Program-made: the position numbers and the translations under genes
The notes under the pieces: model-generated
What the model was told of the DNA's origin: nothing
What the model saw: the letters and a program-made list of their open reading frames with translations, nothing else
The model's database searches: none
Source of the DNA: Sphingobacteriales bacterium
GTDB lineage: Bacteria; Bacteroidota; Bacteroidia; Chitinophagales; Chitinophagaceae
DNA length: 64,000 bases
Assembly (NCBI GenBank): GCA_016235125.1
Contig: JACRLZ010000006.1
Span: 328,058 to 392,057, forward strand
Direction: 5' to 3'
In this document: positions 35,901 through 43,836 of the stretch, piece by piece
Layout of the letters: every line of letters begins with the position of its first letter
How positions within the stretch are numbered: position 1 is the first letter of the stretch

Positions 35901-36025
35901 AGTATATTTTGCTGAATAGCGGCATTGTGAAAATGTGCGGTGAAAGCAGCCCAGCGTTGCTGCATGGTTTCTTTATCAAGATCATTCAGATATTTTTTAA
36001 CAACAGATTGCTGGAAGAGAGACAT
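32990..36025 (-). CDS. Type IIG-like restriction-modification protein (Eco57I/TaqI-type)
   Basis: A single-chain nuclease-methyltransferase, 1011 aa from the ATG at 36025 (MSLFQQS); an upstream in-frame ATG at 36094 would add 23 residues of unlikely leader. An N-terminal nuclease domain has D88 (SDGAIL) and E102-x-K104 (VIELK), a PD-(D/E)xK core. N6-adenine methylase motif I is CDPACGSGAFL (about 437) and motif IV is NPPY (about 558). A TaqI-like target recognition domain fills the C-terminal third (DGKDVGRYSFTW, SVRQMFPKVILQDLRKFPV). It would both cut and methylate DNA at a specific site. No separate specificity or helicase subunits are nearby, so it stands alone. Confidence 0.88.
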   Translation of the reverse strand: MSLFQQSVVKKYLNDLDKETMQQRWAAFTAHFHNAAIQQNILNNKEEEYQEGFVRDLFVNVLGYTLNPQPDYNFVLEKKTEADSTKSDGAILHGGKVVAVIELKDTTTTDLDKIEKQAFGYKHRHPDCTYVITANFQKLRFYINDAIEYEEFDLFTLTQDRFALLYLCLSEQTIFKNIPLLIKQASLTQEEAVTKQLYADYSGFRKKLFYNIVELNPQYSKIELFKKTQKLLDRFLFILFAEDRLLVPANSVRIILVDWEKLKDLDNYVPLYDRFRKYFGYLNTGHEGKHQDIFAYNGGLFAADEILDHIKIDDTILHDSCIALSNYDFQTEIDVNILGHIFEHSLNEIEELQAEAAGNAIDKAKTKRKKDGIFYTPRYITKYIVANTVGALCEQKKNELSISEEVFAYRKQKDKKRERLVKLLDEYRHWLLQLTICDPACGSGAFLNQALEYLIAEHRHIDELKANLFGDAFVLTDLDNEILEKNLYGVDINEEAVEIARLSLWLRTAKKDRKLSSLTSHIQCGNSLIDDPAVAGDKAFNWQKAFPKIFEKGGFDVVIGNPPYVFAREKITEADKKYYAEKYHSALYQVNTYLLFIERSNQILKTNGSLGLIVPNAWLMVSSAKNLREYLIKNVSLKQIINLLGYSFENVNVETIILIAEKNKQSNNIVTIKENKGQDFFEINTKEQNIFSNEEGFEFKVFADKLSETITQKLKINSEEVDSIATVKAGLQAYEVGKGNPKQTKEDVENRPYDYNHKLDDSTYMYLDGKDVGRYSFTWAGMFLKYGDHLAAPRTFDIFSGNKIIVREITGIFPKCIISTFNDEIYLFNRSNIAIVEKDESLYSLKYILAIINSTLLSFYFIKNTPKSVRQMFPKVILQDLRKFPVKIATEEQQLPFIAKADIMLATNKELQELKQQLLQLLQSNFPAVQLNKKLEQWPSLSFADFLKELSKQKIKPALPQQAEWMNYFEEQKTKALALQTIIDTTDKEIDAMVYALYGLTDEEIKIVEGN

Positions 36026-36230
36026 TGGCGAATGAGATTGGTATTCAAATATAGAAGTTATAAGTTTTAAGTTAATAAGATACCTGGTTTTCACGGGGTT
36101 GTTGACTTATATTTTACCGGCAATACTGAGAACAATCAGGTATTTGAATCAACAGAAATCTTTACTTTACCAGTCAATACTGTTTACAACACATTTTTTA
36201 ATTTCATTCTGATAAGTAAAGCCGGAGGAT

Positions 36231-37901
36231 ATGAAATACAAATATTCAACAGGATTGATTACAGCAATTTTTTTTGTTTACTGTTGCCATGCACAAAAGG
36301 GTGTAGAAGGTGCGCCGGTTACTGTTCAGGTACTTCCCAAAGTAGCCGCTTCGGGTCAGGCCGTACAAATTACCGGCAATGTAATGGTGCATAATAAAGC
36401 ACAATCAGTTTCCATTAAAATTACCAATCCAAAAGGCCAGCTGGAAACCGTACCGGTTACTACTGCATTAACCGGGGCGTTTACAAAAACATTTACCAAC
36501 ACCCAACAGCAGGGATGGTATTCTATAAAAGTGATAGCTGCAGATGGCAAAGGGCAGGGAACAGATAGTTTTTATGTAACAACGGCACAGGGAGTGGCCG
36601 CTTCTTATAAAGACCGGATGCTGACGTTGCAATCCCTGGCTACCAAAAATATTGATGCAGTAATAAGCAGGCTGGATAAAATTGAATCTTCACCGCAGCT
36701 GGAAGCCAATAAGGAAAAACTAAAACAGGCCCGCCAGAAAATCGGCGAGTTACGCAATAAGACAGAAGAGATGAACCAGTCATTCGGCAAGCTGGTTAAA
36801 GAAGTAAGCGGTGTGCCGGGCAGTGACGGGCTGATGCAGGCACACAATCAGCAACTGGATAGCTGGCAGCAGGAAGCTGATAAAAAAATCCCCACCATTC
36901 AAAATCAGATCACCAGTTTTGAAAATATTTCTACCACCTGCGAAAATTATAATAACCTGATTGAATTATGCAACCTGGTATCCTGGATTTTGAATTTCCA
37001 GGGAAGCTTTGCCAAGATCATGATCAACATTGCATCAGATAAAGTATTGCCCGGCGCCGTGGATAAAATGAACATACAGGGCAACCCAACGGAAAAGGAA
37101 ACAAAAAAACTGGCTATTAATGAAGCTCAGAAAGGAATGACCGCTGCTGCGTTGGGATTTAATGAAATAAAAGATTTTATGACCAAAGGATTGCTAACCG
37201 ATGTGGTGCAATATGTAGCAAAGGTATTGTATGCCCAAAAATGTACAGACCTGAAAGGGCCTGCCAAAACCCGGTTTGTGGCAAACATTTATAACGGGGT
37301 TGATAAGTACTGGACTTATGCTGTAGAATTTACAGGCACCCTTGTATTGCGGTACGAAAAAAATGCAGACCTCTCAAAACCTTCAGAAATAACCGGGGAG
37401 TTTGAGGGATACAGAACCAAGTATGAATTCTGGGAAGACATTGAAAAAGTGGAACCCTTTCCCAAAGGTGCCATGATACTTAAACGGTTTAGCAGAACAC
37501 CGACGCCCATAAATGCCAGCAGTATCAGTGGTGATCTGGGCCTGGCCGGACGTACAGCGGTGCCGGGTTCGTACCTGGTAAAAGTAAAAGGGAAGATCAT
37601 CAACAATACCCTTTCACTGGAAGTGCAAAACTCCATGTTTGATAATATGGAAACCGAAGAAAAAAATAAACTTTTCCTGGTAATGGTGAATCCCATTTTA
37701 CCAATTCCCATTATTAAAACTTTTGATTTTCCCATTGCCCGGTCAAGGGCGGCTTTTGTTGTGGGCCTTGGGCAGAACAATAAAATGCCCCTGCAGAAAA
37801 CCGGGAACATAATAAAAGTGAAACAGAAACTTACCAATACCCGGGAACCTGATGCAGAAATAAAATTAACATCAACAATTGATCTTGACTTATCGAATTA
37901 A
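36231..37901 (+). CDS. Secreted Ig-like/coiled-coil protein, unknown function
   Basis: A 556-aa exported protein, signal peptide ending CCHAQ. Residues about 28-120 look like an Ig-like beta sandwich (VTVQVLPKVAASGQAVQITG ... GWYSIKVIAADGKG). A helical, coiled-coil-prone middle (about 125-230, QARQKIGELRNKTEEMNQSF) follows, and the C-terminal third is beta-rich (TGTLVLRYEKN, GSYLVKVKGKI). No catalytic motif was seen. It is probably periplasmic or surface-exposed and stands alone between divergent and convergent genes. Confidence 0.6.
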   Translation: MKYKYSTGLITAIFFVYCCHAQKGVEGAPVTVQVLPKVAASGQAVQITGNVMVHNKAQSVSIKITNPKGQLETVPVTTALTGAFTKTFTNTQQQGWYSIKVIAADGKGQGTDSFYVTTAQGVAASYKDRMLTLQSLATKNIDAVISRLDKIESSPQLEANKEKLKQARQKIGELRNKTEEMNQSFGKLVKEVSGVPGSDGLMQAHNQQLDSWQQEADKKIPTIQNQITSFENISTTCENYNNLIELCNLVSWILNFQGSFAKIMINIASDKVLPGAVDKMNIQGNPTEKETKKLAINEAQKGMTAAALGFNEIKDFMTKGLLTDVVQYVAKVLYAQKCTDLKGPAKTRFVANIYNGVDKYWTYAVEFTGTLVLRYEKNADLSKPSEITGEFEGYRTKYEFWEDIEKVEPFPKGAMILKRFSRTPTPINASSISGDLGLAGRTAVPGSYLVKVKGKIINNTLSLEVQNSMFDNMETEEKNKLFLVMVNPILPIPIIKTFDFPIARSRAAFVVGLGQNNKMPLQKTGNIIKVKQKLTNTREPDAEIKLTSTIDLDLSN

Positions 37902-38107
37902 AAACCCTTATAAATAATGTGTCACTGTGTGACATCCGGGAAGACTTTTTTGAGGGCGGTGTGGGTATGTATTTCCAAAATTGAATTTGGTTTGAATGTT
38001 TGATCAATATTCAAACAGTGCTATAGCAAAAACTCTTCAGCTCTTTTCCCAAATAGAGGGGGGAATCATGATATTTTATGTTGTAGCCGCAAATATGTCG
38101 TTATATA

Positions 38108-38185
38108 TTATGATTCATTCGAAAAATTTAAGAAATAATGAGTCCATCTTTTCCGTTGCGTATGTGAGTGTGCATGTACTTCCAT
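38108..38185 (-). pseudogene. Remote MEVHxHxH-family remnant
   Basis: From the ATG at 38185 the minus strand encodes MEVHAHSHTQRKRWTHYF, the family signature, then diverges (LNFSNES) and stops at TAA 38108 after 25 codons. The membrane segment is missing. It lies 12 kb from the intact array and next to the Bro-N gene. The 206 bp between it and the secreted-protein stop hold no other coding signal that I can see. Confidence 0.7.
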
Positions 38186-38194
38186 AAATAGAAT

Positions 38195-39019
38195 TTATTT
38201 TTTCCTTGATTTATTAGGCAGCAATTTTTTTGCATTCTGGTTACTCACTACTTTCTTTCCTGTCTTGGCTTCAATGGCTTTTCTTGTATTGCCGGCTATG
38301 GTGCCACCCTGCTTTGCAATCATTTTATTTTCATCAAAATTCTTTGGCTTTTTCTCTTTACTTATTTCTGTGGCGGTGGCTTCGGCAAGCATATTCAAGA
38401 CCAACTCAAGATTGGTCATATTATCCCGCAGGTTTTCTTTCTTCAGGTTCTTATGTCGTTTATACTGCTTTACAGTTTTGCCACTCCATGCTTGTGTTAT
38501 TATATCCGTTAATGTTGCAAATTCCTGTCCTTTCTTTACGCCACGGCTTTCCCATTCGTCAGTTAATTCTTTTCGTACTTCAATACTTTTTGAACGTTGG
38601 TTAATCCATTCTTTGCTATAACCAAGCCGCATATAATTTTCCATTGCCCGGTCTATACTTTTTTCAGGATCCTGGCTTTCTTCCACTCTTTCATACCCCA
38701 CTTTTGCCAGCCATTGCTTGAATGGCTCAGCCTTTGGTGAAGGGATGGATTGGATAAGACGGAAGAGTTGTTCCGTATCGGCAACATCGGTAAGTCGGAG
38801 TTTACCATCTGCGGCTTCCATTTTCAAAGCGTTACAATTTGTAACGGTTTCATTTCCCTCATCTTTCAGCCTTTTTTTTAATACCCGCCAATAAACTTGC
38901 GGGTTAGGACTGTTTGTCAACACTTCAATAACATCCACAATGCTAAAAAACCATTTCTCTGCATCAGCATCCCACTGGCTGCGAATTTTTTTACTTTCAA
39001 AAAGTTTGATATTGCTCAT
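38195..39019 (-). CDS. Bro-N domain (antirepressor-like / DinD-like) protein
   Basis: A 274-aa protein. The N-terminal 110 residues have the Bro-N pattern (KLFESKKIRSQWDADAEKWF, SIVDVIEVLT, YWRVLKKRLKDEGNE, LRLTDVADTEQLFRLIQSIP), a DNA-binding domain known from phage antirepressors and baculovirus BRO proteins. The rest is a basic helical region (GYSKEWINQRSKSIEVRKEL...) like that of the DinD-type group, with a Lys-rich end (KKLLPNKSRKK). No phage genes surround it, so it is probably a chromosomal stand-alone member. The function is unproven. Confidence 0.8.
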   Translation of the reverse strand: MSNIKLFESKKIRSQWDADAEKWFFSIVDVIEVLTNSPNPQVYWRVLKKRLKDEGNETVTNCNALKMEAADGKLRLTDVADTEQLFRLIQSIPSPKAEPFKQWLAKVGYERVEESQDPEKSIDRAMENYMRLGYSKEWINQRSKSIEVRKELTDEWESRGVKKGQEFATLTDIITQAWSGKTVKQYKRHKNLKKENLRDNMTNLELVLNMLAEATATEISKEKKPKNFDENKMIAKQGGTIAGNTRKAIEAKTGKKVVSNQNAKKLLPNKSRKK

Positions 39020-39030
39020 ACTCAGTTCTG

Positions 39031-40203
39031 TTATTTATTTTCATTTGCTTTAAACACTCTCAGCAGATTGCCGCCCAGAATTTTTCTGATGTCTTTTTTA
39101 TTGTAACCTCTTTTTACCAATTCGTCAGTGATCTTTGGAAAATCTTCTACTCCCTCCAGACCCTCCGGTAAAGAATTGACCCCGTCAAAATCGCTGCCCA
39201 ACCCCACATGATCCACACCTGCCAGTTTTACCATGTAATCAAGATGATCGATCAATAAACTCAAAGGCGGACGAAGGCCTTTTACCTCGTCAGGATATTT
39301 ATTAAAAAGATAGACCTGCATAAAGTAAGGTTCGGAATTTACTTTCAGCAAAGAATCCATTTCGGTTTTGTGTTTTGCAGTAAAGGCATCGCTTCTTGCT
39401 TCAAAAGCAGGATCCAAAAATCCGCTGTAAAAATTTAAATGAATAACGCCACCGTTTTTTGCCACGGCTTTTATCTGTTCATCTTTTAAATTTCTTCTGT
39501 GCGGACACAAAGCATATACACAACTATGTGAAACCAAAACAGGTTTTTCAGTAATAGCAATTATATCCCAGAAAGTTTGTTCGCCCACATGTGACAGATC
39601 AACGAGCATTCCCCATTCATTCATTTTTTTTATTACCTGCTTACCAAATTCGGTAAGCCCTTTATGTTTTAAAGAGTCTGCCCTGGTGGTCTCGTCCAAT
39701 GCAGAGCTGGCCCATGGCGTGGAATTGTTCCAGGTAACAGTCATATACCGCACACCTCTTTTATATAATGCTTCCAGTTTGTTCAGGTCATTTTCCATCA
39801 TGTGGCCGCCTTCCACACCGAGCAGAACGGCGAGTTTATTTTCCTTAGCAGCTTTTTTTATATCGGCTGTTGTGAAAGCCTGTATCATTCTATCCGGATT
39901 GCGGTTTGTCCATGCCAGTACAGTATCAATTTCCCGGTTGGCCCATGCATAGGGATTTTGTTTATTACCATCGCACCAGATGGAAAAAAACTGTGCATCC
40001 ACACCGCCTTCTTTCATCCGCTGCAGATCGGAATGTGCTTTGTGAAGCAGTGATTGATCAAAGACCAGTCCATCGCTGATGGCCGAAGAAGGGATATCAT
40101 TATGCGTATCAACAAGTATAGATTTGAAATGAATTTTTCTTCCCTGCTGTGCAACGGCACTTACTGAAATGAAAAGTAGCGATGCGAGAACCAAACGGTA
40201 CAT
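39031..40203 (-). CDS. Membrane dipeptidase (peptidase family M19)
   Basis: Exported zinc dipeptidase of the renal dipeptidase family, 390 aa, signal peptide ending AVAQQ. The metal-site text is in order: VDTHNDIP (HxD), GVEGGHMME (bridging Glu), VDLSHVGE, VLVSHSCVYAL with CPHRRN, and GLGSDFDGV (Asp). It should split dipeptides, including D-containing ones, in the periplasm. It lies 5 bp after a class C serine hydrolase gene. The D-aminoacylase at 18.9 kb acts on related substrates but is not linked. Confidence 0.92.
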   Translation of the reverse strand: MYRLVLASLLFISVSAVAQQGRKIHFKSILVDTHNDIPSSAISDGLVFDQSLLHKAHSDLQRMKEGGVDAQFFSIWCDGNKQNPYAWANREIDTVLAWTNRNPDRMIQAFTTADIKKAAKENKLAVLLGVEGGHMMENDLNKLEALYKRGVRYMTVTWNNSTPWASSALDETTRADSLKHKGLTEFGKQVIKKMNEWGMLVDLSHVGEQTFWDIIAITEKPVLVSHSCVYALCPHRRNLKDEQIKAVAKNGGVIHLNFYSGFLDPAFEARSDAFTAKHKTEMDSLLKVNSEPYFMQVYLFNKYPDEVKGLRPPLSLLIDHLDYMVKLAGVDHVGLGSDFDGVNSLPEGLEGVEDFPKITDELVKRGYNKKDIRKILGGNLLRVFKANENK

Positions 40204-40208
40204 AGCTT

Positions 40209-41732
40209 TTATTTTATTTTAATAAATTCATAAGGAGTAAACTCTACAAAGTCAGCTACTCTCACTGTTATTGATTTTACTGTATTATTTTCAACAGTAA
40301 ATACCAGTTTTTTCATTCCGTATAGTGGATCGTTGTAAGTGCAGAAGAAACGGTTGCCACCCAGCGGCTCCAGGGTGCCATATCGTCCGTTGTGGTGCTC
40401 AAACCGCATGATGAGTTTTTCGTTCTCCATTTTGATATTCATTTTTCCATACACATCATGCTCATATTCTCCGGCATAATCAGCAAGTGGCAATGTGGTT
40501 TTCAGATTCATGGCAATACTGTCATGAATGGCTTTGTATTCTTTTTCTTTCTTTGCTTCATCTGCTTTCTGATAATCTAAAAATACTTTGCTGTAATTAC
40601 GGTAAGGCAGTCCGAGATAAGCGTCCTGAATTTCATTACGCAGTGCTTCATAAAAATTATTGGCATCAGTATTGGTGAAAACAAGAATACCCAACTTTTC
40701 TTCGGGTACCAGGCAAACACTGGTTACAAAACCATTTACCCCGCCGGTATGTGCTACTATTTTTCTTCCGGCATATTCTTCCATGAACCAACCCAAACCA
40801 TATAAGGCAAAATGTGATTTATTAAACATGTGCCCGCCATTTCCAAGGATTGAATGTGGTATTCTTGTTTGTGCAATGGCTGAGGCAGAAACTATTGTTT
40901 TGTCGTTAAGCTTACCATTATTAAGCTGCATCATCACCCATTTACTCATATCATTTATTGAAGAGGAAATGCTTCCTGCAGCAGCAAGGTTATCAATATT
41001 ACCATAAGGAATTTTTCTAAGTTCACCCATTACTACCGTGTGTGCTGCACATTTATTTGATGCGGTCTTTATGTCTTTTGACAAAGCAAGACTGTTGTTC
41101 ATACCCAATGGTTTGAAAATACTGTCGGTAATAAACTCAGCCCATGATTCACCGGTAACTCTTGGAATGATTTCGCCGGCTGTCATAAAAGCGGAATTGG
41201 TATAACCCCATTTGCTGCGAAAACTGTACATGGGTTTCAGCTTGCCCATTTTCTCTCTTACCTCTGCCGTAGTTAAATCAGAATCAAAAAACATAAAATC
41301 TCCCTGGAAAGTTTCAAAACCGAGACGGTGACATAACAGATCCCTGATGTTGGCTTCTTTCGCCACCCAGGGATCATAGAGTTTGAAATCGGGCAACCAC
41401 TTTTGTACTTTGTCATCCAATGATAATTTGTTTTGTGCATCAAGCATTGCCAATGCGGTTGCTGTAAATGCCTTGCTGTTGCTGCCGATCATAAACAAAG
41501 TGTTTTCATCCACTTTGCCATTTGTTCCCATTTCTTTTTCGCCATAGCCTTTCATTATAACTACTTTTCCATCTTTTACCACACAAACGGCCACACCGGG
41601 AATTTTCCATTCAAGCAATGCCCTGCTAACATAAGTGTCAAGGCTGTCTTTTATAAATGCGGGAGGGTTATCGGTTTGCGATAAGGATTTTTGAGATAAT
41701 ACGACCAGCAGAAGAATCAGTATCTTTTTCAT
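40209..41732 (-). CDS. Serine hydrolase, beta-lactamase class C family
   Basis: Exported 507-aa penicillin-binding-protein-like hydrolase; signal ends near SLSQT. The active-site text is SNSKAFT (SxxK), WGYTNSAF (YxN) and AHTGGVNGF (the KTG-equivalent, here HTG). A C-terminal lipocalin-like domain (DYAGEYEHDVYGKMNI...) follows, as in many non-lactamase relatives such as esterases and D-aminopeptidases. It is paired with the M19 dipeptidase 5 bp downstream, which suggests a joint role in peptide or peptidoglycan-fragment turnover. True beta-lactamase activity is unlikely but not excluded. Confidence 0.9.
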   Translation of the reverse strand: MKKILILLLVVLSQKSLSQTDNPPAFIKDSLDTYVSRALLEWKIPGVAVCVVKDGKVVIMKGYGEKEMGTNGKVDENTLFMIGSNSKAFTATALAMLDAQNKLSLDDKVQKWLPDFKLYDPWVAKEANIRDLLCHRLGFETFQGDFMFFDSDLTTAEVREKMGKLKPMYSFRSKWGYTNSAFMTAGEIIPRVTGESWAEFITDSIFKPLGMNNSLALSKDIKTASNKCAAHTVVMGELRKIPYGNIDNLAAAGSISSSINDMSKWVMMQLNNGKLNDKTIVSASAIAQTRIPHSILGNGGHMFNKSHFALYGLGWFMEEYAGRKIVAHTGGVNGFVTSVCLVPEEKLGILVFTNTDANNFYEALRNEIQDAYLGLPYRNYSKVFLDYQKADEAKKEKEYKAIHDSIAMNLKTTLPLADYAGEYEHDVYGKMNIKMENEKLIMRFEHHNGRYGTLEPLGGNRFFCTYNDPLYGMKKLVFTVENNTVKSITVRVADFVEFTPYEFIKIK

Positions 41733-41837
41733 GATGACGATTTATGTATTGATAAGGACAATGCGGTGTTTTCGCTGGGAAAGTGAAATAAAATGGAGTA
41801 AGTTAATTTTCTTTTATGAATTGCAAAAAGAAGCAGG

Positions 41838-42593
41838 CTAATCATCTTCCTGCTTTAAAACCGGTTCGGGGGAAAGCCCGACCCGGAAACGGTCAGAACA
41901 TATTTTGATGTATTCCTGAAAGTCGTAGTCGCTGGAAAGTTTGGTAAACAGGTAAGACGGTCTGAATATCCGCATAAAACTATCGAGGGCAGCACTGTCC
42001 AGTAATGTGAGACGGCGAACCAATGCTTTGCTGAAACGATGATCAACAAATTTGTCTCTTTCATCCTGTTCTAGTCTTGCTTTAAATGAAGCCATGCTCC
42101 GGTTTCGGCGAAAACGGAACATATTTATTATTTCATCCAGGTCAAAACCAACCCCCAAACCTGTAAGAGTAGGCTTTAGTTTGGGTTTCTGATAATTAAA
42201 AACCCTGGCATAATCAAGCCGGTTTTGAATGGAATCCTGCCGGTAATTCCGGGGTCTTACTTTTACTTCCCGCAATACAGGAACATTTATCTGTATGGAA
42301 ATATCAAATTCGAAAGGATTAAGGATTTTCAGTACAGGATATTTGATTGTTGATTTATTCAGGTAGCTGAACCAGATGGAATCTTTTTCTTCCGCTTCAA
42401 TTTCGTAATGCCCGTCCGCATTGGTCACAGTTCCTCTTCCTGAACTGCTTAGTACGGAAACAGCTTCAAGCGGAAAAATGCGGGAGCTGTCATACACTGT
42501 TCCTTTTATCCGGTAGGTCTGTGCCTGTGATTGCTGGCTAAAAGAAAAAATAAATGCAACAAAAGATATTATGTAAAAAATTTTCCGGAGCAA
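41838..42593 (-). CDS. Carboxypeptidase-regulatory-like domain protein
   Basis: Exported 251-aa protein, signal ends QSQAQ. Residues about 27-105 form a CarboxypepD_reg-like beta sandwich (YRIKGTVYDSSRIFPLEAVSVL, GTVTNADGHYEIEAEEKDSI). The C-terminal part is helical and basic (RFRRNRSMASFKARLEQDERD, then ALVRRLTLL). No transporter barrel follows, so it is not a TonB receptor. Function unknown. Confidence 0.7.
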   Translation of the reverse strand: MLRKIFYIISFVAFIFSFSQQSQAQTYRIKGTVYDSSRIFPLEAVSVLSSSGRGTVTNADGHYEIEAEEKDSIWFSYLNKSTIKYPVLKILNPFEFDISIQINVPVLREVKVRPRNYRQDSIQNRLDYARVFNYQKPKLKPTLTGLGVGFDLDEIINMFRFRRNRSMASFKARLEQDERDKFVDHRFSKALVRRLTLLDSAALDSFMRIFRPSYLFTKLSSDYDFQEYIKICSDRFRVGLSPEPVLKQEDD

Positions 42594-42645
42594 TTCATTT
42601 TAATTGAGGGCAAGTAACAAAAGAAAATGCAAAAGGGATGATAAA

Positions 42646-42720
42646 GTCAAAAGAGTCAAGCAGGTCATACAAGTCATATCGGGGTCAAATCACAACAGGT
42701 TCAAATGACCGATATGACTG
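42646..42720 (+). repeat. Intergenic GTCA-rich inverted repeat
   Basis: Several GTCAAA/GTCATA units in a row, with an 11-bp perfect inverted repeat AGTCATATCGG (42672-42682) and CCGATATGACT (42709-42719). It fills the gap after the purN fusion gene and abuts its stop codon. Confidence 0.65.
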
Positions 42721-42722
42721 AA

Positions 42723-43586
42723 CTACTTCAGTAAATCTTCAATCACCCGGGGATAATGCTCATGCTCAAGGGCATGAATACGTTGAGCCAAAGAATCAGC
42801 AGTATCATTTTCCAAAACAGGACAGCGGGCCTGGAAAATTATTTTTCCGTGATCATATAACTCATCCACATAGTGAATGCTGATGCCGCTTTCTTTTTCT
42901 CCGGCAGCTATCACGGCTTCATGTACACGGTGGCCATACATGCCTTTACCTCCGTATTTAGGTAAAAGTGCAGGGTGAATGTTTATGATTTTGTGTGAAA
43001 ATGCCCTGATCAATGAAACAGGAAGCTTCCAAAGAAATCCGGCCAGCACGATGAAATCAATATTTCTTTCTTTCAATTCATTCAAATATGCATCTCCACG
43101 AAAAAATCTTTCTTTTTCAATCAGCAATGCAGGTATATTTTCCCTGGCAGCAATTTTCAAAACTCCTGCATCCGGGTTATTGCAAACGATCAGGGCGACC
43201 CTGATCTTTTCTGATTGTCTGAAGCGATCAATAATTTTTTGAGTATTGCTGCCTGCCCCGGAAGCGAAAATGGCAATATTGACAGGAGACAAAGAAAGTT
43301 TCAATGGCGGTATCAATCCCATTTTTTGACCGATCTTGCGGATGTATTTGATAAAAAAGGAAAACTGGCCAAATGGTATGCTCACTAATATAACTGCCAA
43401 CGGCCAGAGAAGAGTAACCAAAATGATATAAAGGATGGCCCAGAGCCAATCCTGCTGAACGGACAGCAGATTCATGATCTTTTTTGCAGCAAAACCTGTA
43501 ATGCTACCGCCAACCGCAAAAGTGAAAATGATCAGCATCAATTGCCAGCCGGTCACTTTCCATTTTTTTCTGAGTTTTTCAAACAT
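42723..43586 (-). CDS. purN: DUF6787 membrane domain fused to phosphoribosylglycinamide formyltransferase
   Basis: Purine synthesis enzyme transferring a formyl group from 10-formyl-THF to GAR. The catalytic part (residues about 100-287) has IFASGAGSNTQKII, the active-site run NIHPALLPKYGG and VDELYDHG with the catalytic Asp. In front lies a membrane domain of about 95 residues (FEKLRKKWKVTGWQLMLIIF, two helices, LVTLLWPLAVILVSIPFGQF), which I recognise as the DUF6787 family, normally a separate small protein near purN. The ATG at 43586 is chosen; a TTG at 43595 adds only three residues. The fusion would tether PurN to the inner membrane. Confidence 0.87.
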   Translation of the reverse strand: MFEKLRKKWKVTGWQLMLIIFTFAVGGSITGFAAKKIMNLLSVQQDWLWAILYIILVTLLWPLAVILVSIPFGQFSFFIKYIRKIGQKMGLIPPLKLSLSPVNIAIFASGAGSNTQKIIDRFRQSEKIRVALIVCNNPDAGVLKIAARENIPALLIEKERFFRGDAYLNELKERNIDFIVLAGFLWKLPVSLIRAFSHKIINIHPALLPKYGGKGMYGHRVHEAVIAAGEKESGISIHYVDELYDHGKIIFQARCPVLENDTADSLAQRIHALEHEHYPRVIEDLLK

Positions 43587-43756
43587 GCAGGGCAAAAGTC
43601 AGGAAAAAACACCCATCTGTTATTATTCATTTCGCCCAAAACTGTTTTTTTTAAATGATTGACCGAATAGTGACAAACTGTTTTGATGAAAATAAAGAGT
43701 GACAATAAATCCTCTGAAATGCAGGCTGGTAGCGGGTCAAAAAAAAATTAAACAGC

Positions 43757-43789
43757 TTGTCTTTTTAATAGGCTGATGGCTTATTTTTG
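43757..43789 (+). promoter_or_regulatory. Promoter of the respiratory operon
   Basis: TTG at 43757-43759 and a perfect TAnnTTTG box (TATTTTTG, 43782-43789) with 22 bases between, followed by CGCC. The box is 47 bases before actA. No equally good box was seen further down the operon before sco. Confidence 0.55.
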
Positions 43790-43836
43790 CGCCAAACTTT
43801 CGAATTTTATCCACATTTTTTAGTTCAACTGTGTTT

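Noticed and set aside
32990..36025. Defence island around the type IIG-like enzyme
   Set aside because: Neighbours are a sensor kinase and a secreted protein; no second defence gene is adjacent.
38195..39019. Prophage remnant, from the Bro-N protein
   Set aside because: No phage structural, integrase or lysis genes lie nearby; Bro-N/DinD-like proteins also occur as stand-alone chromosomal genes.
40209..41732. Antibiotic-resistance beta-lactamase
   Set aside because: The KTG-equivalent is HTG and a long C-terminal domain is present, as in esterase or peptidase relatives; resistance cannot be claimed.
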